DNA of 64,000 nucleotides from Noviherbaspirillum sp. L7-7A (GTDB lineage Bacteria > Pseudomonadota > Gammaproteobacteria > Burkholderiales > Burkholderiaceae_D). Positions 37,150 through 45,611 of the stretch are shown piece by piece. Made by a program: the position numbers and the translations under genes. The notes beneath the pieces are model-generated. The model was not told the origin of the DNA and did not search any database. It worked only from the letters and a program-made list of their open reading frames with translations. The stretch's first letter is position 1; every line of letters starts with the position of its first letter. Where the stretch lies: contig NZ_JAHQRJ010000001.1 in assembly GCF_019052805.1 (NCBI RefSeq), forward strand, positions 1,550,001 through 1,614,000, written 5' to 3'.

Positions 37150-38547
37150 TCACCTGCTGCCTTTGCTCAGGAGCACCACCTGCAGCGTATCGAGCAGGAT
37201 CAGCAGGTCCAGGAACAGGCTGTTGTTCTTCACGTAATAGAGGTCGTACTGCAGCTTCTGCACCGCGTCTTCCACCGAGGCGCCGTACTGGTAACGCACC
37301 TGGGCCAGGCCGGTGATGCCCGGCTTGATGCTATGGCGCATATTGTAGTAAGGCACCTGCTCGCACAGCTGCTCGACGAAGTATGGCCGCTCCGGACGCG
37401 GGCCGACGAAGCTCATGTCGCCCTTGATGACATTCAGTACCTGGGGAATCTCGTCGATGCGCAGCTTGCGTATCACTCGTCCAACCCTGGTGGTACGCGT
37501 ATCGCCGGTCTTGGCCCATACCGGCGCGCCCTCCTTCTCGGCGTCGGTGCGCATGCTGCGGAATTTCAGCACCATGAAGGTGTTGCCGTCCTCGCCCACC
37601 CGCTCCTGCCGGTAGAAAATCGGCGAACGGTCTTCCAGCCAGATCAGCAGTGCGGTGACTGCCGTCACCGGCAGCGTGCCGATCAGGATCAGCAGGCTGG
37701 CAAACAGGTCGAATGCCCGCTTGACCAGGCTGCGCATGAAAGTCTGGTCAAAGCCGCTGCCGAACACGAACCAGCTTGGCTGCAGGGAATCGACCCGGAT
37801 CTGACAGGCTTCACGTTCGAAGAAGGTGGCCGAATCGATCACCTTGATGCCGTTGAGCTTGCAGTCCAGCAGCTCGCGGATGGGGAATGCGCCGCCGCGG
37901 CGGTTCTGCACCGCCACCACGATTTCCGATGCATTGTGTTCGCTGGCAATGGCCACCAGCGACCTGCCCACGGGCAGGATGGCGCCGCCAGCCACGGCCG
38001 GGGCTTCGTCCGGCATGGGCACGAAGCCCACCACGTCATATTTGTGATAGCCGCCATTGTTGCTGGCCAGGTCGGCGCATTCCTTGGCCAGCGAACCGGC
38101 GCCCAGGAACAGGATGCGCGACTCCAGCAGGCGCGACTCGGACGACTTGAACAGCACTACCCTGACCACCAGGATGCCGCAGGCGGCAAACGCCAGCATC
38201 AGCATCAGGATGCCGCGACCGAAATAGAAGCTCGGCATCATGTAGAACACGAAGGCCGTCAGCACGAAGCCCAGCAGGAAGGAAGGCATCATGCGCAGCA
38301 GGGTATTGCGCAGTCCTTCGCGGAAGTCATGCTGGTACATGCCCAGCGCCGTCATCGCAAACACCATGGACAGGGCGAATGCCATGGCCGATGGCAGGAA
38401 CTGATGGTCGTCGGTGCGGAAGAAACCGCCTTCACCGGGCAAACGGACCGCCGCTGCCAGGTAGGCGGACGCAATGAGGATCGCTATCTCGATAATCAGC
38501 AATGCAGATGCAATCTTCGATACGTAGTGATTAGAAATTTTTAACAC
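37150..38547 (-). CDS. Undecaprenyl-phosphate sugar transferase EpsB-type (TIGR03013, XrtA-linked)
   Basis: A 465-residue initiating glycosyltransferase. Four to five N-terminal membrane helices precede a CoA-binding-like domain (FLGAGSLAKECADL), then the C-terminal Bac_transf domain with RAFDLFASLLILIGTLPV, RQERVGEDGNTFMVLKFRSMRTDAE and KLRIDEIPQVLNVIKGDMSFVGPRPERPYFV. It loads the first sugar phosphate on undecaprenyl phosphate for EPS repeat synthesis. The family N-terminus (LKISNHY...) begins exactly at a GTG (38547) with GGAG 9 bases upstream, so I chose that start instead of the longer open frame. It heads the prsK-prsR-ligase-decarboxylase run. Confidence 0.93.
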   Translation of the reverse strand: MLKISNHYVSKIASALLIIEIAILIASAYLAAAVRLPGEGGFFRTDDHQFLPSAMAFALSMVFAMTALGMYQHDFREGLRNTLLRMMPSFLLGFVLTAFVFYMMPSFYFGRGILMLMLAFAACGILVVRVVLFKSSESRLLESRILFLGAGSLAKECADLASNNGGYHKYDVVGFVPMPDEAPAVAGGAILPVGRSLVAIASEHNASEIVVAVQNRRGGAFPIRELLDCKLNGIKVIDSATFFEREACQIRVDSLQPSWFVFGSGFDQTFMRSLVKRAFDLFASLLILIGTLPVTAVTALLIWLEDRSPIFYRQERVGEDGNTFMVLKFRSMRTDAEKEGAPVWAKTGDTRTTRVGRVIRKLRIDEIPQVLNVIKGDMSFVGPRPERPYFVEQLCEQVPYYNMRHSIKPGITGLAQVRYQYGASVEDAVQKLQYDLYYVKNNSLFLDLLILLDTLQVVLLSKGSR

Positions 38548-39142
38548 TTTTTCTACTCCAGACTCATACCAGCGCGCTCCCTTCGGGGCGGCCCGGTCAA
38601 TGCAGGTCAAAGCCATGCTGCCGACGCGATCGGGGAGCAACATGACCAATCACAACAATATTTATTTCCTAAAATAAATATTACTATGAAGAAACGAATT
38701 ATCCAAGAAGCATTTAAACACAGAACATTCGCCCGGCCGGCAATACATGCTGCAGTGCATCAAGCAATGCCAGGCTTATTGCGGCTTTCGATATTCGATT
38801 GTCGCATCGATGCGACTCACAGATATCAAAAAGTCACTAGATTTCCGAACTGCATCAAACTTTCTTGGCATTAGAATAAGACTGTGGACTATCGGGCGGC
38901 ATTCCGTAATTGTTTCAGGCAGGCTCGATATAGCGCAAACCTTGCGCGGCGCATCACAATAAATTTCCATTAAGCATCATCATGACCGCCCAATATTTCG
39001 ACAAGCGCACATAATAGCCATATGACAAGTCTTGGCAAGAATTGAATGTCAAATAATTGATTATTAGCAATATTCAATTCAGGCTTTCCGCCCACTGTTA
39101 CGCTACCTTTTCCCACGACTTATTCCATGCACCCTACTATCG
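38548..39142. other. AT-rich divergent intergenic region
   Basis: About 595 bases between the EpsB-type gene and the GNAT gene, much more AT-rich than its neighbours. It holds a perfect 11-bp inverted repeat at 38657-38682. No convincing sigma-54 site was found in either direction, and the short open frames here have no family features. Confidence 0.5.
38657..38682. repeat. Perfect AT-only inverted repeat
   Basis: AATATTTATTT and AAATAAATATT form an 11-bp perfect palindrome around a CCTA loop. It is 110 bases upstream of the GTG start of the EpsB-type gene. It may be a regulator site or supercoil-sensitive element; no T-run follows outside the stem that would make it a terminator. Confidence 0.5.
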
Positions 39143-40243
39143 ATGTTCGTCGCTGAAACCTATCCACGCTTTTCCGATCTGCCCATGCAGGCGTCGGCGT
39201 TGTTCGAACAGTCGCTTACAAAGAGAGGCTTGTTCTTCGGCCTCCCATGGTTCACTCACCTCGCTGCGAGTGGCCTGGAAGGCGACGCCCTGCTCCGCCT
39301 GTATGGCGTACGCGAGAAGGACGATGGCAACACGGTTTTGATGCTGCCCATGCGCGAGCTTTCTGCACGTTACGGCGTGCGGCGCCTGGAAGGCCTGTCC
39401 AACTGGTATAGCTCGCTTTATGGCATCGTCGGCGAGGTCCAGGCTAACCGGCACCAGGCGATCAGCGCACTCGTGGCGGCAATTGCAGCCGAACGGCCGC
39501 GTTGGGACGTCCTGGACCTGCATCCGCTGGATCCGGCAGACCCCTCCTTCGCAGCATTGCTGCAGGCGCTGAATGCGGCGGGCATGGCGACGCAGCGCTA
39601 TTTCTGCTTTCACAACTGGTATCTCGATGTCGCCGGACGCTGTTACGACGATTACGCGGCCGGACTACCGTCGCGCCTGAAGAACACGCTCAAGCGCAAG
39701 GGACGGCAACTGGAAAAGTCCGGGCGTGCGCGGTTCGACATCGTGACCGGCGGCGAGCAGCTGGAAAGCGCGATTGCCGCTTATGAGAAGGTGTATGCAG
39801 CGAGCTGGAAGTCGCCCGAGCCTTCACCGGAATTCATGCCGGGCCTGATGCGGCTTTGCGCCGGCCAAGGCTGGCTGCGGCTGGGAATAGCGACCGTGGA
39901 TGGCGAACCGGCCGCGGCGCAGCTCTGGATCGCCTGCGCCGGCGTCGCCTCGATCTACAAGCTGGCCTATGACGAACGGTTCGCCAGCCTCTCGGTCGGC
40001 TCCCTGCTCACTGAACGGCTGATGCGCCATGTGATCGATATCGACCGGGTGCGCGAAGTCGATTACCTGACCGGGGACGATGCCTACAAGCGCGACTGGA
40101 TGTCGCACAGTCGCGAGCGCTGCGGGATCATTGCGTTCAATCTGCGCTCGGTGCGCGGCATCGCGGCCGCCATTGTGCACCTGGGCGGCGGCTGGCTGAA
40201 AACCGGCCTGCGCCGGCTGCGTGGCGGAGCGGTTGCGCCATAG
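39143..40243 (+). CDS. GNAT/FemAB-like acyltransferase of the EPS locus
   Basis: A 366-residue protein with a double-GNAT (BioF2/FemAB-like) layout. The first half includes RGLFFGLPWFTHLA and the second half SRLKNTLKRKGRQLEKSGRARFDIVTGG, WLRLGIATVDGEPAAAQLWIACAG and YDERFASLSVGSLLTERLMRHV, which is the acetyl-CoA-type region. Homologues in exosortase A EPS loci are annotated as GNAT or FemAB-family proteins and probably transfer an acyl or aminoacyl group to the polymer. It starts at 39143 without a strong ribosome-binding site; Met16 is a possible alternative. It is convergent with hydrolase 1. Confidence 0.8.
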   Translation: MFVAETYPRFSDLPMQASALFEQSLTKRGLFFGLPWFTHLAASGLEGDALLRLYGVREKDDGNTVLMLPMRELSARYGVRRLEGLSNWYSSLYGIVGEVQANRHQAISALVAAIAAERPRWDVLDLHPLDPADPSFAALLQALNAAGMATQRYFCFHNWYLDVAGRCYDDYAAGLPSRLKNTLKRKGRQLEKSGRARFDIVTGGEQLESAIAAYEKVYAASWKSPEPSPEFMPGLMRLCAGQGWLRLGIATVDGEPAAAQLWIACAGVASIYKLAYDERFASLSVGSLLTERLMRHVIDIDRVREVDYLTGDDAYKRDWMSHSRERCGIIAFNLRSVRGIAAAIVHLGGGWLKTGLRRLRGGAVAP

Positions 40244-40336
40244 GGCGTGTCGCTGACTGCAGCAGGAGGTCATGAAGCGGCCATAACAGAACAGGCTCTG
40301 GCAGGAACGCCACCAGCCTGCCGCCGCCGTGAGGCT

Positions 40337-41215
40337 TTACCAGCGCCGCAGCCAGTCGGCTGTCCAGCGCGCCACCTGGTCGCGCCATTCCATGCGGGAA
40401 AAAGTATGGTCGGCATCCCGCAGTCGTTCGCGGGCTACGCGCTTGCCACGCATCACCCGGCGCCATCCGCGGCCGGAGGCAAGCGCCTCGAATTCACGGG
40501 CGGTGAGATCGGCGCCGCTGGTAATGAACAGCGTATGGCCGCGAAATCGCGAATACCCGTCCAGCATCTTTTCCGGCAGGCCGGGACTGACGGCTTGCGC
40601 GGCCTCCCCTGGCTGGCTGGTTGCCGGTGCCGGTGCCGAGGTGCCACGCGCCGCCTTGCCAAGCAGCCCGCGGAACGAACGCAAGGCCGCAGCCAGGTCG
40701 AAGCGGCCGGCCGCAATCTTCGTCCACAGTCCCCGGTCGAACAGCCTGGAAAGGTAATAGTGCCGCAGGTAGGCACGCGCCGCGCCTTCCTCGGTGCGGG
40801 CCCAGGGATTGAGCAGGACCATGCCGGTCACCCGCTGGTCCCGGTGCGCATAGAACATGGCTGCCGATGCGGCGTCGCACAAGCCCCAAAGCACCACTTC
40901 CCTTGTACCGGGCACTTCGGTGAAGAACGTGTCGATGGCGGCGCACAGGTCCGCCTCCACGTCGGAAAAATCACGGGGATCGCCTTCGCTGTCTCCCATG
41001 CCGCGATAGTCGAATCGCAGCACCGGCACGCCCTGCGACGCCAGTTCGCGGGCCAGCAGGGTGAACTGGCGATGGCTGCCGACCCGGTATTGCGGACCGC
41101 CGACGACCATCACCACGCCCCGTGCCGACAGCGGCACGTTTGCCGGCAGCGACAGCACGCCGTACAGCCAGCAACCTTCGCAATGAAAACCGATGCCGCG
41201 CTCCACGATGTTCAA
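40337..41215 (-). CDS. Alpha/beta hydrolase 1, exosortase A system-associated
   Basis: A 292-residue alpha/beta-hydrolase. Motifs seen are GVVMVVGGPQYRVGSHRQF (oxyanion region), PVLRFDYRGMGDSEG, the nucleophile elbow WGLCDAASAA with Cys/Asp instead of Ser, and the late RDADHTFSR with the catalytic His. The elbow (GLCDA) is characteristic of the exosortase A hydrolase 1 family, so the true nucleophile is probably Cys or the role is non-hydrolytic. The start is TTG at 41215, chosen because GGAG lies 6 bases upstream and the codon overlaps the hydrolase 2 stop (TTGA). It is the last gene of the ACP operon. Confidence 0.9.
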   Translation of the reverse strand: MNIVERGIGFHCEGCWLYGVLSLPANVPLSARGVVMVVGGPQYRVGSHRQFTLLARELASQGVPVLRFDYRGMGDSEGDPRDFSDVEADLCAAIDTFFTEVPGTREVVLWGLCDAASAAMFYAHRDQRVTGMVLLNPWARTEEGAARAYLRHYYLSRLFDRGLWTKIAAGRFDLAAALRSFRGLLGKAARGTSAPAPATSQPGEAAQAVSPGLPEKMLDGYSRFRGHTLFITSGADLTAREFEALASGRGWRRVMRGKRVARERLRDADHTFSRMEWRDQVARWTADWLRRW

Positions 41216-42054
41216 GCCGGCTCCTTCATCAGCAGGGCCAGGCTGGCATCGAGCAGCGCGGGCGCCTCGGTAATTTCCTGGCTGCTCCAGAAAGCGGGCC
41301 CGTGTATGGTCTGCGTCGACAGCTGCCAGCCCTGCTCCACGCAGCGCGCCGCAGCCGCGGCACGCGCCTGCGGCATGGCGCGCCCGGCTTGCGGCACCAC
41401 ATCCAGCCACTGCACCGCGCATTCCGGCCGGACCATGCCGGCCAGCGCAATGTCATCAATGGCTGCCGCCAGCGCCGGCGCCAGGGCATAGCCCGCGATT
41501 TCCAGGGCGGCGCCCTCGGCCAGGCGGCGCCGCAGCGCATCGACGCCGCCTGCCTCGCCTTTGCCGGCGGCCAGCATGTCGGCTGCCAGCTTCAGCCGAA
41601 GAAACTGGGTCAGGTAGGCGGCCCCGTCGGTCACCGGCTGCCATAGCAGAAGCGAGGCCAGATCGTTCCGCTTCCGGGCAACATCGAGCGCCAGCAAGGC
41701 ACCTAGCCGCAGCCCCCATAGTGTCGGCGCAATGTCGGCCTGGGTGCGTAGCCAGGCCAGCGCGCATTCGGCATCGGCGCGCCAGATGTCCCAACGCGCA
41801 TCGGCGGCATCGCCTTCGCTGTCGCCGCATCCGTAAAGATCAAGCTGGAGTACGCCGATGCCGTGCTGCGCCAGCAGCCGCGCCTGACGCGCCACCATGC
41901 GGCGCGACTTGTTCATTTCCTCGGCATGGGCCGGCAGGTGCAGCACCATGCCGCGGGTGGCGCCCTGCGGCGGGTGGTAGAGACAGAAACGTTTGCCGGG
42001 CTTGGCTTGCAGGAAAAACGGGCGCGCCGGCGGATGGCTGGGCGCGGCCGGCAT
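41212..42054 (-). CDS. Alpha/beta hydrolase 2, exosortase A system-associated
   Basis: A 280-residue alpha/beta-hydrolase-like protein. It shows FLQAKPGKRFCLYHPP, MVLHLPAHAEEMNKSRRM, GVLQLDLYGCGDSEGD and the elbow LWGLRLGALLAL, where the nucleophile position is Arg/Leu rather than Ser. It therefore lacks a normal catalytic serine, a feature of this exosortase-linked family, and may act as a carrier or partner rather than a hydrolase. The ATG shares its A with the ACP stop codon (TGATG), so translation is coupled. It lies between the ACP and hydrolase 1 genes. Confidence 0.9.
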   Translation of the reverse strand: MPAAPSHPPARPFFLQAKPGKRFCLYHPPQGATRGMVLHLPAHAEEMNKSRRMVARQARLLAQHGIGVLQLDLYGCGDSEGDAADARWDIWRADAECALAWLRTQADIAPTLWGLRLGALLALDVARKRNDLASLLLWQPVTDGAAYLTQFLRLKLAADMLAAGKGEAGGVDALRRRLAEGAALEIAGYALAPALAAAIDDIALAGMVRPECAVQWLDVVPQAGRAMPQARAAAAARCVEQGWQLSTQTIHGPAFWSSQEITEAPALLDASLALLMKEPA

Positions 42055-42302
42055 CAGGCAAGTTTCCGGTCGACGAACGCGGTCAGGCTGCCCAGGGTGT
42101 CGAAAACTTCAGCGCTGATCTCGTCGTCGGCGATGCTGAAACCGTATTGTTCTTCCAGCGCGGTGATCAGGTTGATCACCGCCATCGAGTCCAGCTCCGG
42201 GATCGCGCCCAGCAGGAGGCTGTCCGCTTTCAGGGCGGCGCCGCGTTCACCCAGGCCCAGGGTGTCGCTGACGAGGTTTTTAACTTCTTCGAGTGAATGC
42301 AT
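42054..42302 (-). CDS. Acyl carrier protein of the exosortase A locus
   Basis: An 82-residue acyl carrier protein. The phosphopantetheine site is Ser39 in IPELDSMAVINLITALEE, and helix 1 (LEEVKNLVSDTLGL) and helix 3 are well formed and acidic. It is not AcpP: the prosthetic-site context is PELDSM rather than GADSLD. It is the first gene of the ACP-hydrolase 2-hydrolase 1 operon and presumably carries an acyl group loaded by the ligase at 32091 for transfer to the polymer. A candidate sigma-54 promoter lies about 100 bases upstream. Confidence 0.93.
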   Translation of the reverse strand: MHSLEEVKNLVSDTLGLGERGAALKADSLLLGAIPELDSMAVINLITALEEQYGFSIADDEISAEVFDTLGSLTAFVDRKLA

Positions 42303-42760
42303 GCTGCTGTTGCCATCCTGTAACTACGAACGTCTGAAAAATATATCCAACGATCTCTGACCGGGTTTGCCGGCGAAATCCCAATGGCAGGGCTTCAAGC
42401 TGCAGTACCCAAGCCATCCTGTCAGGCGTTCTGTGATTGATCTGATAACGATAAGCCGGGATCATACATGATGGAATCAGGGATGGTGATTGGCCGCCAG
42501 TCTCCCTCGGCAGCCGTTATCTGCGTTTCCTCAAAACAAGTGCAATTCTATAAAGAATCGTGTTACAAGGCCGGGCGGTTGGTGTACTCTCATGCCAAAC
42601 TGATTCAAGGCAGTCATCGGTCACCGCACAGCTCAATACATCCCCGCAGGAACACGCGTCATACCTGCACGATCCGGCAGCGGTGCGCCCTGCCTGCCAG
42701 AATGCGTCATCAAGATCGGTGTGCCGGTAACGCTGCCACACCAAGTTCAGAGGAAAAGTC
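42303..42760. other. Divergent regulatory region between ACP operon and prsT
   Basis: About 458 bases with no credible gene. It carries the candidate sigma-54 element for the ACP operon. In the prsT direction no TGGC-N10-GC match with correct spacing was seen; a near-match (TTGGTGTACTCTCATGCC, near 42580) has one base too many. Confidence 0.5.
42401..42416 (-). promoter_or_regulatory. Candidate sigma-54 (-24/-12) promoter for the ACP operon
   Basis: The minus strand reads TGGCTTGGGTACTGCA, with the invariant GG and GC exactly 10 bases apart and TGGC/TGCA both matching consensus (TGGCAC-N5-TTGCA). It is about 100 bases before the ACP start. A sigma-54 activator (PrsR) is encoded in the same locus, which supports the call. 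Confidence 0.5.
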
Positions 42761-45541
42761 ATGCCAAGTAAGAAAACGAAGCTGGCCACATCGGCCGCCG
42801 TAATGTCCGGAATCCTGCTGCTCGGCGGCAGTCTTGCAGGCTGCGGCCGCAGCGACAGCCCGGAAGCGCTGGTAGCGGAAGCTGCCCAGTACCGTCAGAA
42901 GGGCGACCAGAAGGCCGCCATCATCCAGCTGAAGAATGCGCTGCAGAAAAAGCCGGATGACGCCGAGGCGCGCTTCCTGCTGGGCAGCATCTACAACGAG
43001 TCGGGCGACCCCTTGTCGGCCGAGAAGGAAATCCGCCGCGCGATGGACCTGGGCCTGGCAAAGGACAAGACCGCGCCCCAGCTCGCCAGGGCATTGATGG
43101 CGCAGGGCAAGCAACAGGAAGCGCTCGACGCGCTCACTGCCGCCGGCAGCCTGAACGACGCCGGCGCGCAGGTCATCCGCGGCGACGCCTACACCGCGCT
43201 GAACAAGATCCCCGAAGCCAAGGCTGCCTATAACGACGCGCTGAAGATCACGCCCGACACGCCGCTGGCGCTGGTTGGCCTGGCCCGCATCGCCTATGCC
43301 GAAAAGGATGTGGCCGGCGCTACCCGGATGATCGACCAGGCAGTGGCCAAGAATCCGCAGAACACCGAGTCGCTGATTGCCAAGGCCGACCTGCTGCGCG
43401 CCCAGAACAAGAATGACGAGGCCATGGCGGCTTATGATGCGGCGATCAAGATCAAGCCCGACAACGTGCAGAACCGCATCGCCAAGGCCAACCTTGAAAT
43501 TGCGATGAAGCGCTTCGACGAGGCCAAGGCCGAGATCGAGGCTGCCCGCAAGCTCTCGCCCGGATCGCCCAGCGTCAGCTATGCGCAGGCCCTGCTGGAC
43601 TTCAGCCAGAACAATCACAAGCAGGCGCTGGAGTCGATCCAGCAGGTGCTCAAGGTCGCGCCCGATCACCTGCCCAGCCTGCTGCTGGCCGGCGCCATCC
43701 AGTTTGCGCTGGGCTCCAACGAGCAGGCCGAACGCAACGTCAAGCGCTATATCGATGCCAACCCCGGCAATCCGTATGCCACCAAGCTGCTGGCATCCAT
43801 CCTGCTGAAGAACAACGACCCGCAGCGCGCGCTGGCGGTGCTCGGCCCGATGATGCAGCAGACCCAGTCCGACCCGCAGATGCTGAGCCTGGCCGGCGAG
43901 TCCTACATGAAGTCCAGGGACTACCAGAAGGCCACCGAGTATTTCGAGAAGGCCACCACGCTGGCGCCGCAGGCGCCGATGATCCGCACCGCGCTGGGCA
44001 TGAGCAAGCTGGCGCAGGGCGAGAATGCCAGCGGCATGGCCGAGCTCGAAATGGCCAGCAACCTCGACACCAAGAATACCCAGCCAGGCATGCTGCTGGT
44101 GATGAACCATTTGCGCCTGAGGGAATACGACCAGGCGCTTGCCGCGGTGAAGAAGCTGGAAAAGGAACAGCCGAACGACGCCACCGTCAAGACGCTCAAG
44201 GGCAATGTGCACCTGGCCCGGCGCGAGTTCCCGCAGGCGCGCACCAGCTTCGAGGAAGCGGCCAAGCTGCAGCCGACCTACTTCGCGCCGGTGGTGAACC
44301 TGGCGCAGGTCGACGTGGCCGAGAAGAAGCCCGATGCCGCCAAGGCGCGCATCGAGGCCTTCATCGAAAAGGACAAGAACAACGTCGAGGCCATCACCGC
44401 GCTGGCCAGCCTGGCCAAGTCGCAGGGCAAGAATGACGAAGCCACCGCGCTGTACGAGCGCGCCGCCAATGTCAACGCCAATGATTTGCCGGCCGCCCTG
44501 CGCCTGGGCAACCACTACCTGCAGATCAATGACAAGCAGAAGGCGCAGGCGCTGGCGCAGCGGCTGCTGGTGAGCAGTCCGAGCAGCCCGGAAGTGCTGG
44601 ACTTCTCCGGCCAGGCCGCGCTGATCAATGGCGACAAGGATGGCGCGCTCGACACCTACCGCAAACTGGCTGGCCTGGTGCCGAATTCGGCGCTGGCGCA
44701 GTACCGCATCGCCACGGTGCAGATGCTGATGCAGAACCAGGGCGCGGCCATCGACTCGCTCAAGAAAGCGGTTTCCCTGAAGCCGGACTACCTGGAAGCC
44801 CAGGTTGCGCTGGCGGCGGTGCAGGCACGCACCGGCAAGCCGCAGGACGCGCTGGCCACCGCGCGCGAGATCCAGAAGCAGTTGCCCAAGCTGCCGGTCG
44901 GCTATTCGCTCGAAGGCGACCTGATGATGCTGCAGCAGAAACCGGCAGACGCCATCAAGCCGTATGAACAGGCAATGGCGGCCAATGGCGGCAATGCGGT
45001 GCTGGTCAAGCTGCACGAGGCGCTCACCAAGGCCGGTCGCGCCAAGGACGCCGATGCCAAGGTGGCGGCCTGGCTGAAGGATCATCCGCAGGACACCGCG
45101 GTGCGCCTGCATATGGCCACGATGAGCCTGAACAACAATGACAGCAAGAGCGCCATCGAGCAGTTCCAGGCTGTGCTGAAGCAGGAGCCGAACAACGTCG
45201 GCGCGCTGAACAACCTGGCAATGGCCTACCAGGCGCAGAAGGATGCGCGCGCGGTGGAGTATGCGGAGAAGGCGCTGGCGCTGGCGCCGAACAATCCGGC
45301 GGTGATGGATACGCTGGGCTATATCCTGGTGGAGCGCGGCGACATCAAGCGCGGCCTGCCCTACTTGGAAAAGGCCGCCGCAGCCGCGCCCGCTGCAGTC
45401 AACATCCGCTACAACCTGGCGATGGCCCAGATGAAGGCGGGCGACAAGGAAGCCGCCCGCAAGAACCTGGAGGAAGTCATCGCCAAGGGCGGCGCATCAG
45501 GCAAGGCGGAGGAAGCCAAGGCCGCGCTGAAGACGCTGTAA
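42761..45541 (+). CDS. prsT: PrsT, PEP-CTERM system TPR-repeat lipoprotein
   Basis: A 926-residue lipoprotein made almost wholly of TPR repeats. The signal peptide ends in the lipobox LAGC with the lipidated cysteine at 28. Then roughly 20-24 TPR-like units follow, for example AEAAQYRQKGDQKAAIIQLKNAL, ALDAYRKLAG-type helices and the last AVMDTLGYILVERGDIKRGLPYLEKAA. This is the PrsT family (TIGR02917), found with PrsK/PrsR in exosortase A loci and thought to act in assembly or export of the EPS. A GAGG ribosome-binding site precedes the ATG. It is divergent from the ACP operon and ends at a GC hairpin. Confidence 0.95.
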   Translation: MPSKKTKLATSAAVMSGILLLGGSLAGCGRSDSPEALVAEAAQYRQKGDQKAAIIQLKNALQKKPDDAEARFLLGSIYNESGDPLSAEKEIRRAMDLGLAKDKTAPQLARALMAQGKQQEALDALTAAGSLNDAGAQVIRGDAYTALNKIPEAKAAYNDALKITPDTPLALVGLARIAYAEKDVAGATRMIDQAVAKNPQNTESLIAKADLLRAQNKNDEAMAAYDAAIKIKPDNVQNRIAKANLEIAMKRFDEAKAEIEAARKLSPGSPSVSYAQALLDFSQNNHKQALESIQQVLKVAPDHLPSLLLAGAIQFALGSNEQAERNVKRYIDANPGNPYATKLLASILLKNNDPQRALAVLGPMMQQTQSDPQMLSLAGESYMKSRDYQKATEYFEKATTLAPQAPMIRTALGMSKLAQGENASGMAELEMASNLDTKNTQPGMLLVMNHLRLREYDQALAAVKKLEKEQPNDATVKTLKGNVHLARREFPQARTSFEEAAKLQPTYFAPVVNLAQVDVAEKKPDAAKARIEAFIEKDKNNVEAITALASLAKSQGKNDEATALYERAANVNANDLPAALRLGNHYLQINDKQKAQALAQRLLVSSPSSPEVLDFSGQAALINGDKDGALDTYRKLAGLVPNSALAQYRIATVQMLMQNQGAAIDSLKKAVSLKPDYLEAQVALAAVQARTGKPQDALATAREIQKQLPKLPVGYSLEGDLMMLQQKPADAIKPYEQAMAANGGNAVLVKLHEALTKAGRAKDADAKVAAWLKDHPQDTAVRLHMATMSLNNNDSKSAIEQFQAVLKQEPNNVGALNNLAMAYQAQKDARAVEYAEKALALAPNNPAVMDTLGYILVERGDIKRGLPYLEKAAAAAPAAVNIRYNLAMAQMKAGDKEAARKNLEEVIAKGGASGKAEEAKAALKTL

Positions 45542-45564
45542 TAGCAGTCGATCGGCAAAATAAG

Positions 45565-45584
45565 ATGGCGCCCCCGGGCGCCAT
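45565..45584 (+). terminator. Hairpin after prsT
   Basis: ATGGCGCCC and GGGCGCCAT form a 9-bp stem with a 2-base spacer, followed by TTTGTCATTG. The short T-run makes it a plausible intrinsic terminator for prsT. Confidence 0.5.
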
Positions 45585-45611
45585 TTGTCATTGCATCACC
45601 GGACTGGGCGT

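Noticed and set aside
38686-38874. Small gene (62 codons) in the AT-rich gap before the GNAT gene
   Set aside because: No ribosome-binding site, no conserved-looking motif, and codon use unlike the host; treated as chance.
40247-41491. 414-codon plus-strand frame over hydrolase 1 and 2
   Set aside because: It is antisense to two overlapping family-matched genes and has low-complexity content typical of shadow frames.
42575-42600. Sigma-54 promoter for prsT (TTGGTGTACTCTCATGCC)
   Set aside because: The GG and GC are 11 bases apart instead of 10, a spacing change that normally abolishes sigma-54 recognition.
42710-45112. 800-codon open frame antisense to prsT
   Set aside because: It is the complement-frame shadow of a very GC-rich, repeat-rich gene; no ribosome-binding site and no family motifs, while prsT fits its family over the full length.
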